A stretch of 64,000 nt of DNA from Alnus glutinosa (lineage: Eukaryota; Streptophyta; Magnoliopsida; Fagales; Betulaceae), in contig NC_084890.1 of NCBI RefSeq assembly GCF_958979055.1, positions 20,296,649 through 20,360,648 of the forward strand, written 5' to 3'. Of this stretch, positions 45,586 through 56,274 are shown in pieces. How positions within the stretch are numbered: the stretch's first letter is position 1; every line of letters begins with the position of its first letter. The notes beneath the pieces were generated by a model. That model saw only the letters and a program-made list of their open reading frames with translations. It did no database searches and was not told the origin of the DNA. The position numbers and the translations under genes are program-made.

Positions 45586-47196
45586 CTAATCGCCTCTCTT
45601 CTTCCACCAGGATGAAGAAGGCGGGATGCTTTGTTCATTCTTAAAGAAATTAGCAGGATCAACCATAGTCTTCACATGCACTAGCCTCTCAAAGTTGCTC
45701 TTGAAATATTTAGTACCCCATATGCTCGCCCGTTTATAGCTTGTGTTGCCTTTGTTATTATTTGTTCCAATGTCAAGGTCCCTATAATTGACATATGCAG
45801 CTCTTGGAGATTTCGAAACGTAGGGAGCCATGTAATCGTAAAGCCTTCTGATCCAACTTATATGCCTTTTGGATGCCGCAGTTCCTTCTTCTTCCCAGAA
45901 CACCAAGTGAAAGATTTTGTAGATATTACCTGCTCTATGTGGGAAAGGAACTGCAGACTCCGAAATTTCACTCATTCTGCCCCCATACGGAGTAAGGATC
46001 AATAAAGCTGACTCTGCCTCTTTCTCGTAAAACTTTTGCCAGATCCCTTCCAACCCAACTTCGGGAATAGGTTCCTGGACATAGTCAGATTTTCCTTTAA
46101 AATTGGATCTTACGGAAGGAGTCCTGTTTAGCAAAACTTCCAAGGATTCGCCAATTGGGAAATCAGCCAAGTAGAGGATAGATTCAATCCAACTCATTTC
46201 AATGCAATCTTCTCTCACCAAACCCAGCTCAGGGAAGCTCTCTTGCATCATTGGAAGGAGCCTATCTATCCCTCCAAGATACAAGGATTTGAATGAAGCT
46301 TGGACGGTCCTCTTCCCTTCTTGGCTAGAATTGACACCTGTTAAGACGACGCGAATGCATAAGTCTTCGTGAAGCTTGGGTGCAACATATTGCCATCGGT
46401 GAACAAGCTTGGTTGCATTTTGTTCCAAGTTCCTATCAACTGTGAAAACAGTCACAGTTGATGGAACATGAACTAACTTGATTTTCCATGCAAGAATGAT
46501 TCCAAAGCTGGCCCCTCCTCCTCCTCGAATGGCCCAAAACAGATCCTCTCCCATGGATACTCTGTCGAGGATTCTACCATTAACATCAATCAATTGTGCG
46601 TCAATAATATTATCAGCAGCAAGGCCATATTTGCGCAACAATGTGCCGTACCCTCCCCCGCTGAAGTGTCCACCGACGCCCAGAGTAGTGGAAAGTCCTG
46701 CCGGAAAGCCAAGAGTTCTACTTTTCTCGGCAATCCTATAATAGACTTCGCCCGTAGTTGCACCAGCTTGAACCCACGCCGTGCTATTCTCTGCATCAAC
46801 ACTGATTGATCGAAGATTAATTAGATCAACTATGACAAACGGCACATCTGAAACATAAGAAAGACCCTCATAATCGTGACCGCCGCTCCGAACTCTTATT
46901 TGCATGCCATGTTCTTGGGAACAAAGAATGGCTGCTTGGATGTGGGAGACATGCAATGGTGTAAGAATGACTAGAGGTTTTGGGGTGGCAGGTGTTGAGA
47001 ATCTGGGGTTTTGTATGGAGAATTTTAAGACAGATGAATATGAGGAGTTGGCTGGGGTGTAAATGAGTTTAGAAATTGAGGTGGAGTTTTCAGAACGAAG
47101 GGTCAGGCACTGAACAAAGCTTTCGTGTGTGTGAGCCAAAGTTGCCCATAAAAATGAGAAAATGAGAACGAAGAGAAATGGAACGACAGACTTCAT
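45586..47196 (-). CDS. Berberine bridge enzyme-like FAD-linked oxidase, copy 2
   Basis: 536 residues, intact, differing from copy 1 at six positions: E43K, V44L, E58K, S431L, E443K, N507H. It has the same signal peptide, FAD-binding domain, His107 (RSGGHDYEG), Ser169 in place of the usual Cys, and NYRDLD motif at 470. None of the six changes touches the flavin site. The main difference is upstream: a copia element sits 85 bp before the ATG, just beyond the TATA-like box, and pushes the original upstream region 5.7 kb away. The protein is probably functional; its expression pattern may differ from copy 1. Confidence 0.93.
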   Translation of the reverse strand: MKSVVPFLFVLIFSFLWATLAHTHESFVQCLTLRSENSTSISKLIYTPANSSYSSVLKFSIQNPRFSTPATPKPLVILTPLHVSHIQAAILCSQEHGMQIRVRSGGHDYEGLSYVSDVPFVIVDLINLRSISVDAENSTAWVQAGATTGEVYYRIAEKSRTLGFPAGLSTTLGVGGHFSGGGYGTLLRKYGLAADNIIDAQLIDVNGRILDRVSMGEDLFWAIRGGGGASFGIILAWKIKLVHVPSTVTVFTVDRNLEQNATKLVHRWQYVAPKLHEDLCIRVVLTGVNSSQEGKRTVQASFKSLYLGGIDRLLPMMQESFPELGLVREDCIEMSWIESILYLADFPIGESLEVLLNRTPSVRSNFKGKSDYVQEPIPEVGLEGIWQKFYEKEAESALLILTPYGGRMSEISESAVPFPHRAGNIYKIFHLVFWEEEGTAASKRHISWIRRLYDYMAPYVSKSPRAAYVNYRDLDIGTNNNKGNTSYKRASIWGTKYFKSNFERLVHVKTMVDPANFFKNEQSIPPSSSWWKKRGD

Positions 47197-47255
47197 TTTC
47201 GCTTAAAAGTTGATGAGAGCTTCCTGGTTTGTAATAATTTGGCCGGTGATAGCTT

Positions 47256-47264
47256 CTTAAATAG
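47256..47264 (-). promoter_or_regulatory. TATA-like box of BBE-like copy 2
   Basis: CTATTTAAG on the minus strand, same spacing to the ATG as in copy 1. The copia 2 insertion starts 17 bp further upstream, so the core promoter is kept but everything beyond it is replaced by LTR sequence. Confidence 0.5.
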
Positions 47265-47280
47265 ACCGAAATGATGAACC

Positions 47281-47884
47281 TGTTAGTGTACATTCTCCTT
47301 CTGGACAACTCAGCATCACTGAGTCACAAGCCAAGCCAGGAAATGATGCCACAGCATCTCAACGTGGCAGTGAAGGAAAGTCCAAGCCAGGAGACACAGC
47401 CACGTGTGTGCAAGCCCCAACATGGTAAGAAGACAGCATCTCATCAATCACGCACTCCAGCATTTGCAGCATCCCAACGATCATGCAATCACAGATTATG
47501 ATGTATCAATCTGTGATTGCCTAGCTGCTTCACAAACCAAAAAGGAAACACAAGCTCATGCAGATTGCAGTCCATGATCACAGCTCAAAGATTGCGCAGC
47601 TGCTGCTCCCATGCAGAAAAGGAAAATCAAGGACTGTCATAAATCTTCTATATGTAACTAAGGAAAGGTCCAGCTGCATCAAGCCGTGTCCATCACGAAT
47701 TTGCTCCTCAAGGAAATACACTCGCCTTGTATGGAAGACAATGCTGTCAATCCAATATTTCCTGTAATCAAGTTATTTACTTTCCTTGTTTATTAGTCTA
47801 GACCTGTGTATATAAGGACCTATGTACAAAGTTAAAATCATCAAGCAATATACAGTTTTCCACACTTGTTTTGCAATTCTTACA
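47281..47884 (+). repeat. 5' LTR of copia element 2
   Basis: 604 bp, TG...CA, TATA-like TGTATATAAGG near 47810. It faces away from the BBE-like gene, which is on the other strand, so LTR-driven antisense or bidirectional effects on the gene are possible. Confidence 0.92.
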
Positions 47885-47950
47885 TGGTATCAGAGCTACA
47901 GTAGGCCCTCGCCTCTTTTGATCCTAATTTCATTCTACCCTTATTCTCAA

Positions 47951-50900
47951 ATGGCTTCTAGCAGTGCTGCTCCAGTTCCTATGCTGCAACTACCCAACTT
48001 AAGCCAAAACAATGGCTTCAAACTTGATGACAGCAACTACCTGCTATGGCTGTCACAAGTTGTCCCTATTCTGAAAAGCCATGAATTGATGGGCATTGTG
48101 GACAGTTCAGAACCATGCCCACCAACTACCCTCACTGATGCAGAGGGAAAAGAAGTCCAAAATCCTGACTTCTCTGCCTGGAACCGAAGGGACCAGCTAT
48201 TACTCAGCTGGATCAATATATCTCTTACTGAATCTGTGCTTTCTACTGTTTTTGGATTGCACACGTCCAAGCAGGTCTGGACTGCCTTAGCCAACAGGTT
48301 TGCCTCTCAATCGAGATCCAGGATTTCACATCTGAAGCACCAACTTCAAGGCCTTCAGCAGGGTTCCAAATCCTGCACTGAGTATTTAAGGATTGCTAAA
48401 TCCTTTGCTGATCAACTCGCAGCAATTGGTAAGCCCACTGATGATGAAGATCTAATCTCCTTCATCATCAGTGGCCTCAACTCCTCATTCAATTCCTTTG
48501 TTCTCTCTTACACCATTGCTACCCGTGATCACCCTCCTTCCTTCTCTGATTTCCAAGATGAACTTTTGAGTCATGAGATGTTGTTGACTCAACAGCAAGC
48601 GGTTCCTGCTGCTGACACTAGCAGCAACTTTGCCCTGCACATGCAGCACAGAAAAATAGGAAGTTCCAACCTTCCTCACAACTTCAACCGTAGGTTCAAG
48701 CCTACTCAATTTCAGAAGCCTCGGCCTGGTCCATCATTTCAGAGACATTCTGCAGGTGGCTCCTCATTTCAAAAAAATCCTGCAGGCAATTTCACTCCAC
48801 AGTCCTTCATGACTGCCAATTCTCCGAGCACCAGGGCACCATGCCAAATCTGTGGCAAAACCAGCCACACTGCACTTGACTGTTTCCACAGGATGGATCA
48901 TGCGTACCAAGGAAGACACCCTCCTGCCCAACTTTCAGCCATGGTGGCTCACATGAACAACACCCTTGAAGAACAAGAATGGTTAGCTGACAGTGGAGCC
49001 AATACTCATGTGACAAATGAACTGGACAACCTAGCCATCCAGCAACCTTTCCAGGGCCGAGAATCAGTGACTGTTGGGAATGGAGCAGGCATTGCCATTG
49101 AAACAACTGGTTCATCTATACTTAAACCTTCTGATTCCTCTTACACATCTGCTTTTCTCTTAGATAATATACAACATTGTCCTAAGGCTTCTACCAATCT
49201 TCTCTCCATTCAAAAGTTCTGTCATGATAATCATTGCTATTTTAAACTTACATCTACTCATTTCTTTGTGAAGGACATCCAGACTCGACGCATTCTTCTA
49301 GCAGGCAGGAGTGAGAATGGGCTGTACCCCTTGCGGTTTCTGAAAGCTTCTCTTGCCACAAATAAATGCAGCTTCACTGCAGGCTTAGGAATAAGGACTA
49401 CCTTGTCCATATGGCACTTTAGACTAGGCCATACCTCTCATGTAACCGTGTCTCATGTACTCAAAAATAATCACTTACCAGTAGCAAGTGATGTTTCTAA
49501 TAAAAGTCTATTTTAAGAAACTTCCCTTTCAAGCTTCCACTCGAATAAGTAATCAGCCTCTAGAACTGATTCACACTGACTTATGGACATCTCCTGTCCC
49601 CTCCATAAGTGGTTGTAGATACTATGTCATTTTCGTTGATGATTTCTCAAGATACACATGGTTCTACCCTCTCTCTGCCAAGTCTGTAGTTTTTCCTACT
49701 TTTGTGAAATTTAAGACTTTAGTTGAAAATCAATTCTCTTATCCCATAAAGAAACTCCAATCTGATGGGGGAGGGGAATACAACTCTCTTCAATTCCAAG
49801 CATTTCTTTCTCACCATGGCATACTTCACAGAAAAAGTTGCCCTCATACATCTCAACAAAATGGGGTGGCTGAGAGGAAGCTCAGACATATACTAGAAAC
49901 CGGCCTCACTATGCTTGCTCATTCTGGACTCTCAAATCAATACTGGGTTGAATCCTTTCTCACTACCGTCTATATTATCAATAGACTTCCCACGGCTGTT
50001 CTCCAACAATCCTCACCATATGAGAAACTCTTTCACAAATCTCCTGAATATACTCGCCTCAAAGTATTTGGCTGCAAGTGTTTTCCTCTCCTTCGTCCAT
50101 ACACTGCCAATAAGCTTGAACATAGGTCTAAACCCTGCATTTTTCTAGGATATAGTAATGCAGGCTATCGCTGTCTAGACCCTCTCACTAATCGTGTTTA
50201 CTTGTCTAGACATGTGGTGTTTGATGAACTCTCATTTCCAGCAAAGGAAGTTGCCATCTCACGCTTGCCTTCCAAGATCAATGCCTCGGCTGATGCTCCA
50301 TTTCTCATTCCAATAAGTTCTCCAATCTCTAACTCTCATTCTGATTTCCATATCTCTAATGATACCCCATATATGTCTTCTCCTAACCCAGATGCCACTA
50401 TCACTACCCCACTGTCCCAACCTCCACCAACCTCTAATTCTGTCGTACCAGTACCATCATCTATCCAGCCCACTTCTACAATAAAGCACTCCTCTGTTTC
50501 CTTACCAGCCCCTACCTTTGACATACCCTCTCCCTCAATCCTTGAACCTCCTGTTGCCTCTTTTCCAGCACCTGCATTCGCGTCTCTTTCCCCACCCTTA
50601 TCTCCAATTCAGCCTGTCTCACCTCCTGAGAGTCCTCCTACCTCCCTACCCTCATCTCCTCCACTTCCTCTAAATCTTTCTCCTCCTTTACCTCCACCCC
50701 ATCCCATGTTAACCAGGTCTCGGACTGGCTCCCACCGTCCCAAACAATTTCCTGACTTTCACCTCTACTACACCTCTAAACACCCACCACCCTCACTCTC
50801 CACACCCCTTCACTTGCAGGAACCTACTTCTTTCACCAAGGCAGCAACTGATTCCCGGTGGCAAGTAGCTATGCAGCAAGAGTTTTCTGCTCTTATTTCC

Positions 50901-52664
50901 AATGGCACATGGAGTCTCTGTCCTCGCCCATATCACACCAACATTATTCGCAATAAGTGGGTCTACAAGATCAAACGTAAGACTGATGAATCTCTTGATA
51001 GATTCAAGGCCAGATTAGTTGCTAAGGGATTTGAGCAACAAAGGGGTATTGACTACACTGATACTTTTAGCCCGGTCATCAAGTCATCTACCATTCGAAT
51101 TGTGCTAGCTCTGGCTGTGCATTTCAACTAGCCTCTCAAACAATTGGACGTGTCAAATGCTTTCCTTCATGGTACATTGCAGGAAGAGGTCTACATGGAG
51201 CAACCTCAGGGGTTCAAGGACCCTCTTCATCCTACATATGTCTGCAAATTGTACAAGGCAATTTATGGCCTTAAACAAGCCCCTAGAGCTTGGTTTCAAT
51301 GCCTATCCTCCTCTCTGCTGGAACTTGGATTCATTGCATCTTTGGTGGATACTTCTCTCTTTGTCTACCACCATGGGACAGTTTAGATCTTCCTTCTTGT
51401 CTATGTCGACGACATTATCATCACTAGTTCTGATCTATCTATCATTAATTCCATGATTTCAAGGCTGCAGTATCAGTACCCTCTCAAGGATCTCGGGTCT
51501 CTCAGCTTCTTCTTAGGTATTCAAGCTCACAGGACCTCTGAAGGGCTGCATCTAAGCCAAACCAAATACATCACTGATCTTCTACATCGTGTGAATATGT
51601 TGGGTGCCAAACCAGCTTCTTCCCCATGCTCATCTGGCTCCAAACTCTCCAAACTTGCTGGTGACCCTCTACCTGATCAGCATGAGTACAGGAGTGTCAT
51701 TGGTGCTCTCCTATATTGTACCTTAACCCGGCCGGAACTCTCCTTTGCAGTGAACCAACTTTGTCAATACATGCATTCTCCCACAACAACACATTGGACT
51801 GCAGCCAAGCGAGTTCTTCGCTACCTTAAAGGCTCCCTCTCCCATGGACTATCCTACACTCGTTCTTCAGCAGGCCCCTTACACCTCCAAGCCTTCTGTG
51901 ACTCTGATTGGGCAGGAAGCCCGAATGACCGCCGTTCCACATCCGGCTTTGGAGTTTATCTTGGCAATTGTCTTGTTTCCTGGAGTGCCAAAAAGCAGGC
52001 TGTGGTCTCTCGCTCATCAACTGAATCTGAGTATCGTGCCATGGCCATCACCACAGCAGAACTCTACTGGTTGCGTATGCTCTTCAAAGAGTTGGGCGTT
52101 GCCCTCCCACATGCACCCGTACTTTGGTGTGACAATGTAAGTGCTCTTGCTCTTGCTTCCAACCCCGTGTACCATGCCCGCACTAAGCATATTGAAGTGG
52201 ATTACCACTTTGTGCGGGAAAAGGTAGTTAATGGTGATATCCAAATCAAATTCATCTCCACTGATGATCAAATAGCAGACATTTTCACCAAGGGCCTCTC
52301 TACTGCCCGCTTCAACCTCCTTAAGTCCAAGCTAATGGTTGAGCCCTCCCCCATTAGCTTGCGGGGGGATGTTAGTGTACATTCTCCTTCTGGACAACTC
52401 AGCATCACTGAGTCACAAGCCAAGCCAGGAAATGATGCCACAGCATCTCAACGTGGTAGTGAAGGAAAGTCCAAGCCAAGAGACACAGCCACGTGTGTGC
52501 AAGCCAACATGGTTAGAAGACAGCATCTCATCAATCACGCACTCCAACATTTGCAGCATCCCAACGATCATGCAATCACAGATTATGATGTATCAATCTG
52601 TGATTGCCTAGCTGCTTCACAAACCAAAAAGGAAACACAAGCTCATGCAGATTGCAGTCCATGA
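47951..52664 (+). pseudogene. Copia element 2 gag-pol polyprotein, broken
   Basis: ATG at 47951. Gag (FKLDDSNYLLWLSQVVPIL), an intact CCHC knuckle (CQICGKTSHTALDC), protease (WLADSGANTHVT), integrase ([41 protein letters not shown]), a Pro/Ser-rich linker (50280-50700), RT ([22 protein letters not shown] near 51405) and RNase H (FCDSDWAGSPNDRRSTSG; WCDNVSALALASN; ARTKHIEVDYHF). Breaks: a frameshift before integrase near 49490, TAG at 51129-51131 and TAG at 51384-51386. The final frame continues into the 3' LTR. Its domains suggest the same broad lineage as copia 1. Confidence 0.92.
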
Positions 52665-52971
52665 TCACAGCTCAAAGATTGCGCAGCTGCTGCTCCCATG
52701 CAGAAAAGGAAAATCAAGGGCTGTCATAAATCTTCTATATGTAACTAAGGAAAGGTCCAGCTGCATCAAGCCGTGTCCATCACGAATTTGCTCCTCAAGG
52801 AAATACACTCGCCTTGTATGGAAGACAATGCTGTCAATCCAATATTTCCTGTAATCAAGTTATTTACTTTCCTTGTTTATTAGTCTAGACCTGTGTATAT
52901 AAGGACCTATGTACAAAGTTAAAATCATCAAGCAATATACAGTTTTCCACACTTGTTTTGCAATTCTTACA
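52370..52971 (+). repeat. 3' LTR of copia element 2
   Basis: 602 bp. The 2-bp length difference from the 5' LTR comes from CCCC versus CC in the AAGCC(CC)AACATGG stretch. Confidence 0.92.
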
Positions 52972-53960
52972 TAACCTTGGGGTTGACAATTCCCAACAAT
53001 ATCAACACTTATTTGCCGGACAAAATTTGACAAAACGGTTAACCCAAGTTACCCGGCAATTGACATTAGAACTTTGACCATTTGTTGATTTTTCGTAATC
53101 AAATTAATCGGTTTTTGATGAATAAATTTGTTGTATATAAACATGTAGTTGAATATAGATTAGCCTTCAGAAATGACAGGATCTTCAATTCCCTTGAGGT
53201 TTCTAAAAGGGACACAAATTCAATTTTCAACTATGAAAATTAATACATTTGACCCCTTCAAGTCTACACTTTCTTTTTCTTTTTTTCCAATCTTTCCTCT
53301 AATGTTGTAAAAGTGCAATATACCCTTTAAAGTTTGTGACTTTTGCAATGTTGCCCATCCATTAGTAATTTTTGTATTGTTTGATGGAAATGATTTACAT
53401 GCGTCGCACGTGGGTTTTTCAGTGGAAATACCCCAATTTTCCCTAAAAACCAAATAAAATAAAAAATTTGAGAGTAGTACTAGGCCTGTTGCCATTCCCA
53501 TGTGTTATTTAGGGGTGGCCAACCACCCCCATTTGGCCGGAATTGGGGTGGTTATTTCAGCCACCCCCATGGCCCATGGTGGTGGTAGGATTTGGAGAGG
53601 ATTTGGCCCAAGGGACTCATCTGGCCAAAATATGGGTGATCAGCAACCCCGATTTTTATTTCTATTTAAAAAAAAAAAAAAAAAAATTGGGCATTTTGGA
53701 CTATTCATCCATTAAAAACCTACGTGCAATACACGGGGATCATTTTCCATTAGAGAATACGGATATGGCTAACAGATGGGTAACATTGCAAAAGTCAAAA
53801 ACTTTGGGGGGTACATCAACATTTTTTAAACATTGTAGGTAAAATCGAAAAAGCGTGTATATATACTTTGGTGATGTTAAATGTATTTTTCCCTTTAAAC
53901 TAAATAGTTATATTGTTCAGAAGAGAGGAAAATAAGACTCGCTAAAGTATTAAAAACTTG

Positions 53961-55233
53961 AGAAAACTACACATTCCCCTAAAATTGCCACTCAATTGTC
54001 AATATTCCCCTCCCAAACTATCAATTGTCTCAATGTCCCCTCTCAAATTACAAAAAAGGTCAATGTCCCCGTAAGACCAACAAAAAGACAAAAATGACCC
54101 TACATTTTATTGAATAAAACAAAAATGTCCTTATAAATTTGAAAAAAATAAATTAAATTGAAAAAAAAAAAGAGTAAAACAATGAAAATTAAAAAAATGT
54201 AAAAGAACTTCTTCTCTTTTTTTTCTTCTTTTTTTTTAAAAAAAAAAAAAACAAAAAAATAACTGAAATTAAATAAATAAAAAGCCTTTATTTTATTTTT
54301 TTTTTGTTTATTTTTATTTTTTTTACAAAATTTTGTATTAAAAACTTAAGAAAAGTATGCATATCCCCCTAAAACTGCCACTCAATTGTCAATGTCCCCA
54401 CAAACTATCAATTATCTCAATGTCTCCCCTCAAACTACAAAAAAGGGTCAATGTCCTCCTAAGACCAACAAAAAGACAAAGGGGTTGTTTGGCAAGAACG
54501 TGAACAGAACACAGTAGTGCGTTCTACTATTCAAGTACTCTTTCTTTTTTCTTTTTCTTTTTTGTATTTTTTAATACCAATCAACATCAAAATATTCCTA
54601 CTTTTTTCATTTTTTATATTACATCAATAATGTTTTATTACTATTCAAATAAAAAAAATCACTACATTACAAAACTTTTTTACTTTTCTATACAAATTCT
54701 TTTTACTTTATATCACATCATCATTTTTTACAAATTTCAAAATTAACAACATACTACTCTATTTTGTACATGTCTTTGCCAAACAAGAATAAAAATGACC
54801 CTAAATTTTATTGAATAAGACAAAAATGTCCTTATAAATTTGAAAAAAAAAACTTAAATTAAAAAAATATATATATATTTTTCAAAAAACAAAATTAAAA
54901 AAATTAAAGAAAAAAAATAAAACAATGAAAATTAAAAAAAAAAAAAAATGTAAAAGAACCTCTTCTTTTTTTAATTTTTTTTAAAAAAACGAAAAAATAA
55001 CTGAAATTAAATAAATAAATAAATAACCATTTTTTATTTTTATTTTTTGTTTAAATTTTGTTGTTTTATATTTTTTTTAGTTTTTATTTTATTTTAATAA
55101 TTTTATGAAGGGTATTTTTGTCATTTGGGGGACATTGACATTTGTTGGTAGTTTATGGAGGACATTGGCACATTAGTAGTTTAGGGGGACATTGCCAATA
55201 AAGTGGTAATTTGAGGAGATTATATGTACTTTT
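53961..55233. mobile_element. MITE-like hairpin element, unit 2 copy
   Basis: Same inverted ends as 26050-27001 (ACTACACATTCCCCTAAAATT... and ...GAGGAGATTATATGTACTT). It is longer because it carries the additional insertion at 54481-54790. Confidence 0.5.
54481..54790. mobile_element. MITE present only in unit 2
   Basis: Starts GGGGTTGTTTGGCAAGAA and ends TTTGCCAAACAAGAAT, giving imperfect inverted ends around TTGTTTGGC. The corresponding place in unit 1 (about 26530, ACAAAAAGGCAAAAATGACC) lacks it. The body is T/A-rich with no ORF. The TSD is unclear. It resembles hAT-type MITEs with GTTTGGCAA ends. Confidence 0.6.
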
Positions 55234-55655
55234 TTTATCCTTAAAAACTTCATAATAACGGTTTTTTTTTTTTTTCAGCATTGCCGTCATATATTTCATT
55301 ATTTTGCTCGACACTCATTTAATTGTGATTTCTAAATAAATAAATTAAAAAATAAAAAAATAAAAAGGGCCTCCTAGTCAGGTTTCAATCTAGCAACCAA
55401 TTAAAAACCTATTGGGTTCTTAAAAATAACAATTAAAATTTAAAGAACTCCATCTTAGAATTGATTTAAAAAGTTTCAAAAATCCTAATTTCGTTAAAGA
55501 AACAAGGATCGAGAAAACCAAACTTAAACCCGTTCATATTACTCTGTACGTTGAAGAAATGACTTTCAGTTTTCATTATGAATAATATATAATGTTATAA
55601 ATCTACATATTTACTAGGCAATTAAGTTCTTGGACATTTTGTCTTTGAAGCTGCT

Positions 55656-56220
55656 TTAAAAATCAAGCCTGAGGAAAATAAAGGCTCTAAAATTTGAAAT
55701 GTCATTCCATATATGTAAAATTTCTGCCTGCTGTTCAATAAAGGCTGCTATTCTCCTCGCGTGATCTTTTAAGGAGCAATCAGGTTTTGACAAACTACTA
55801 AATATATAAGAAGGAGCAATCAGATAGATTATGTTATCAATATGCACGGCATTGCTATAACAGAGTATTTCAAATGCAAACATCATCATCATCTTCCATT
55901 TGAATCGATCGCTCTTATCCTTGCTTATCTCATGAGCTTTGACTGCTTTAAACTTGGCTTCTGGATGAGGATCCGCTTCAGCTCTGACATTGTCTCCAAT
56001 ACGCCACCGCAACAACAACAACAACTTTGAGGAGTAAACATTGAGATTGAAAGTATGCTGTGGAAACCGATTAGAAACCAGTGGTTTTGTTAGTTTATCA
56101 ACCAGCTGTTCCTTGCTGGACACGAACTTGACAATTAAGGATTTAGCATAAAAATGAAAGTCATGCAATTTCAATGTGCTTGGTCAGACCCCGGCCGGTG
56201 ATCCACACCATTAATGATGT
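55656..56220 (-). pseudogene. Copia RNase H tail fused to an unknown ORF, unit 2 copy
   Basis: Residue-for-residue identical 172-residue frame to 27425-27943. Here the neighbouring DNA is uninterrupted: the site CTACA where copia 1 landed in unit 1 lies about 100 bp upstream, still empty. No function is assigned to the C-terminal 125 residues. Confidence 0.6.
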
Positions 56221-56274
56221 CTGTCTATCGTAATGATCGACCACCAATCAAACATAGTTGTGATGGTCGCGCTA

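Larger units (their letters stand above)
47281..52971 (+). mobile_element. Ty1/copia element 2 (unit 2 only), in the BBE copy 2 promoter
   Basis: LTRs TGTTAGTGTACATT...CTTACA at 47281-47884 (604 bp) and 52370-52971 (602 bp), differing by about five substitutions and one 2-bp indel by eye. A PBS (TGGTATCAGAGC, 47885-47896) and polypurine tract (GCGGGGGGA, 52361-52369) are in place. The TSD is imperfect: GAACC (47276-47280) and TAACC (52972-52976). Unit 1 has the uninterrupted site (GATGATCCTTGGGG near 25090). It is a different family from copia 1: the LTRs are unrelated although the polyproteins are similar. Confidence 0.95.
52977..55655. other. Displaced upstream region of BBE copy 2, AT-rich, MITE-like
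   Basis: Homologous to 25090-27424 of unit 1 but visibly more diverged than the flanking parts (many substitutions and indels in 53260-55200). It contains the MITE-like hairpin (53961-55233) and a unit-2-specific insertion at 54481-54790. No gene. Confidence 0.55.
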
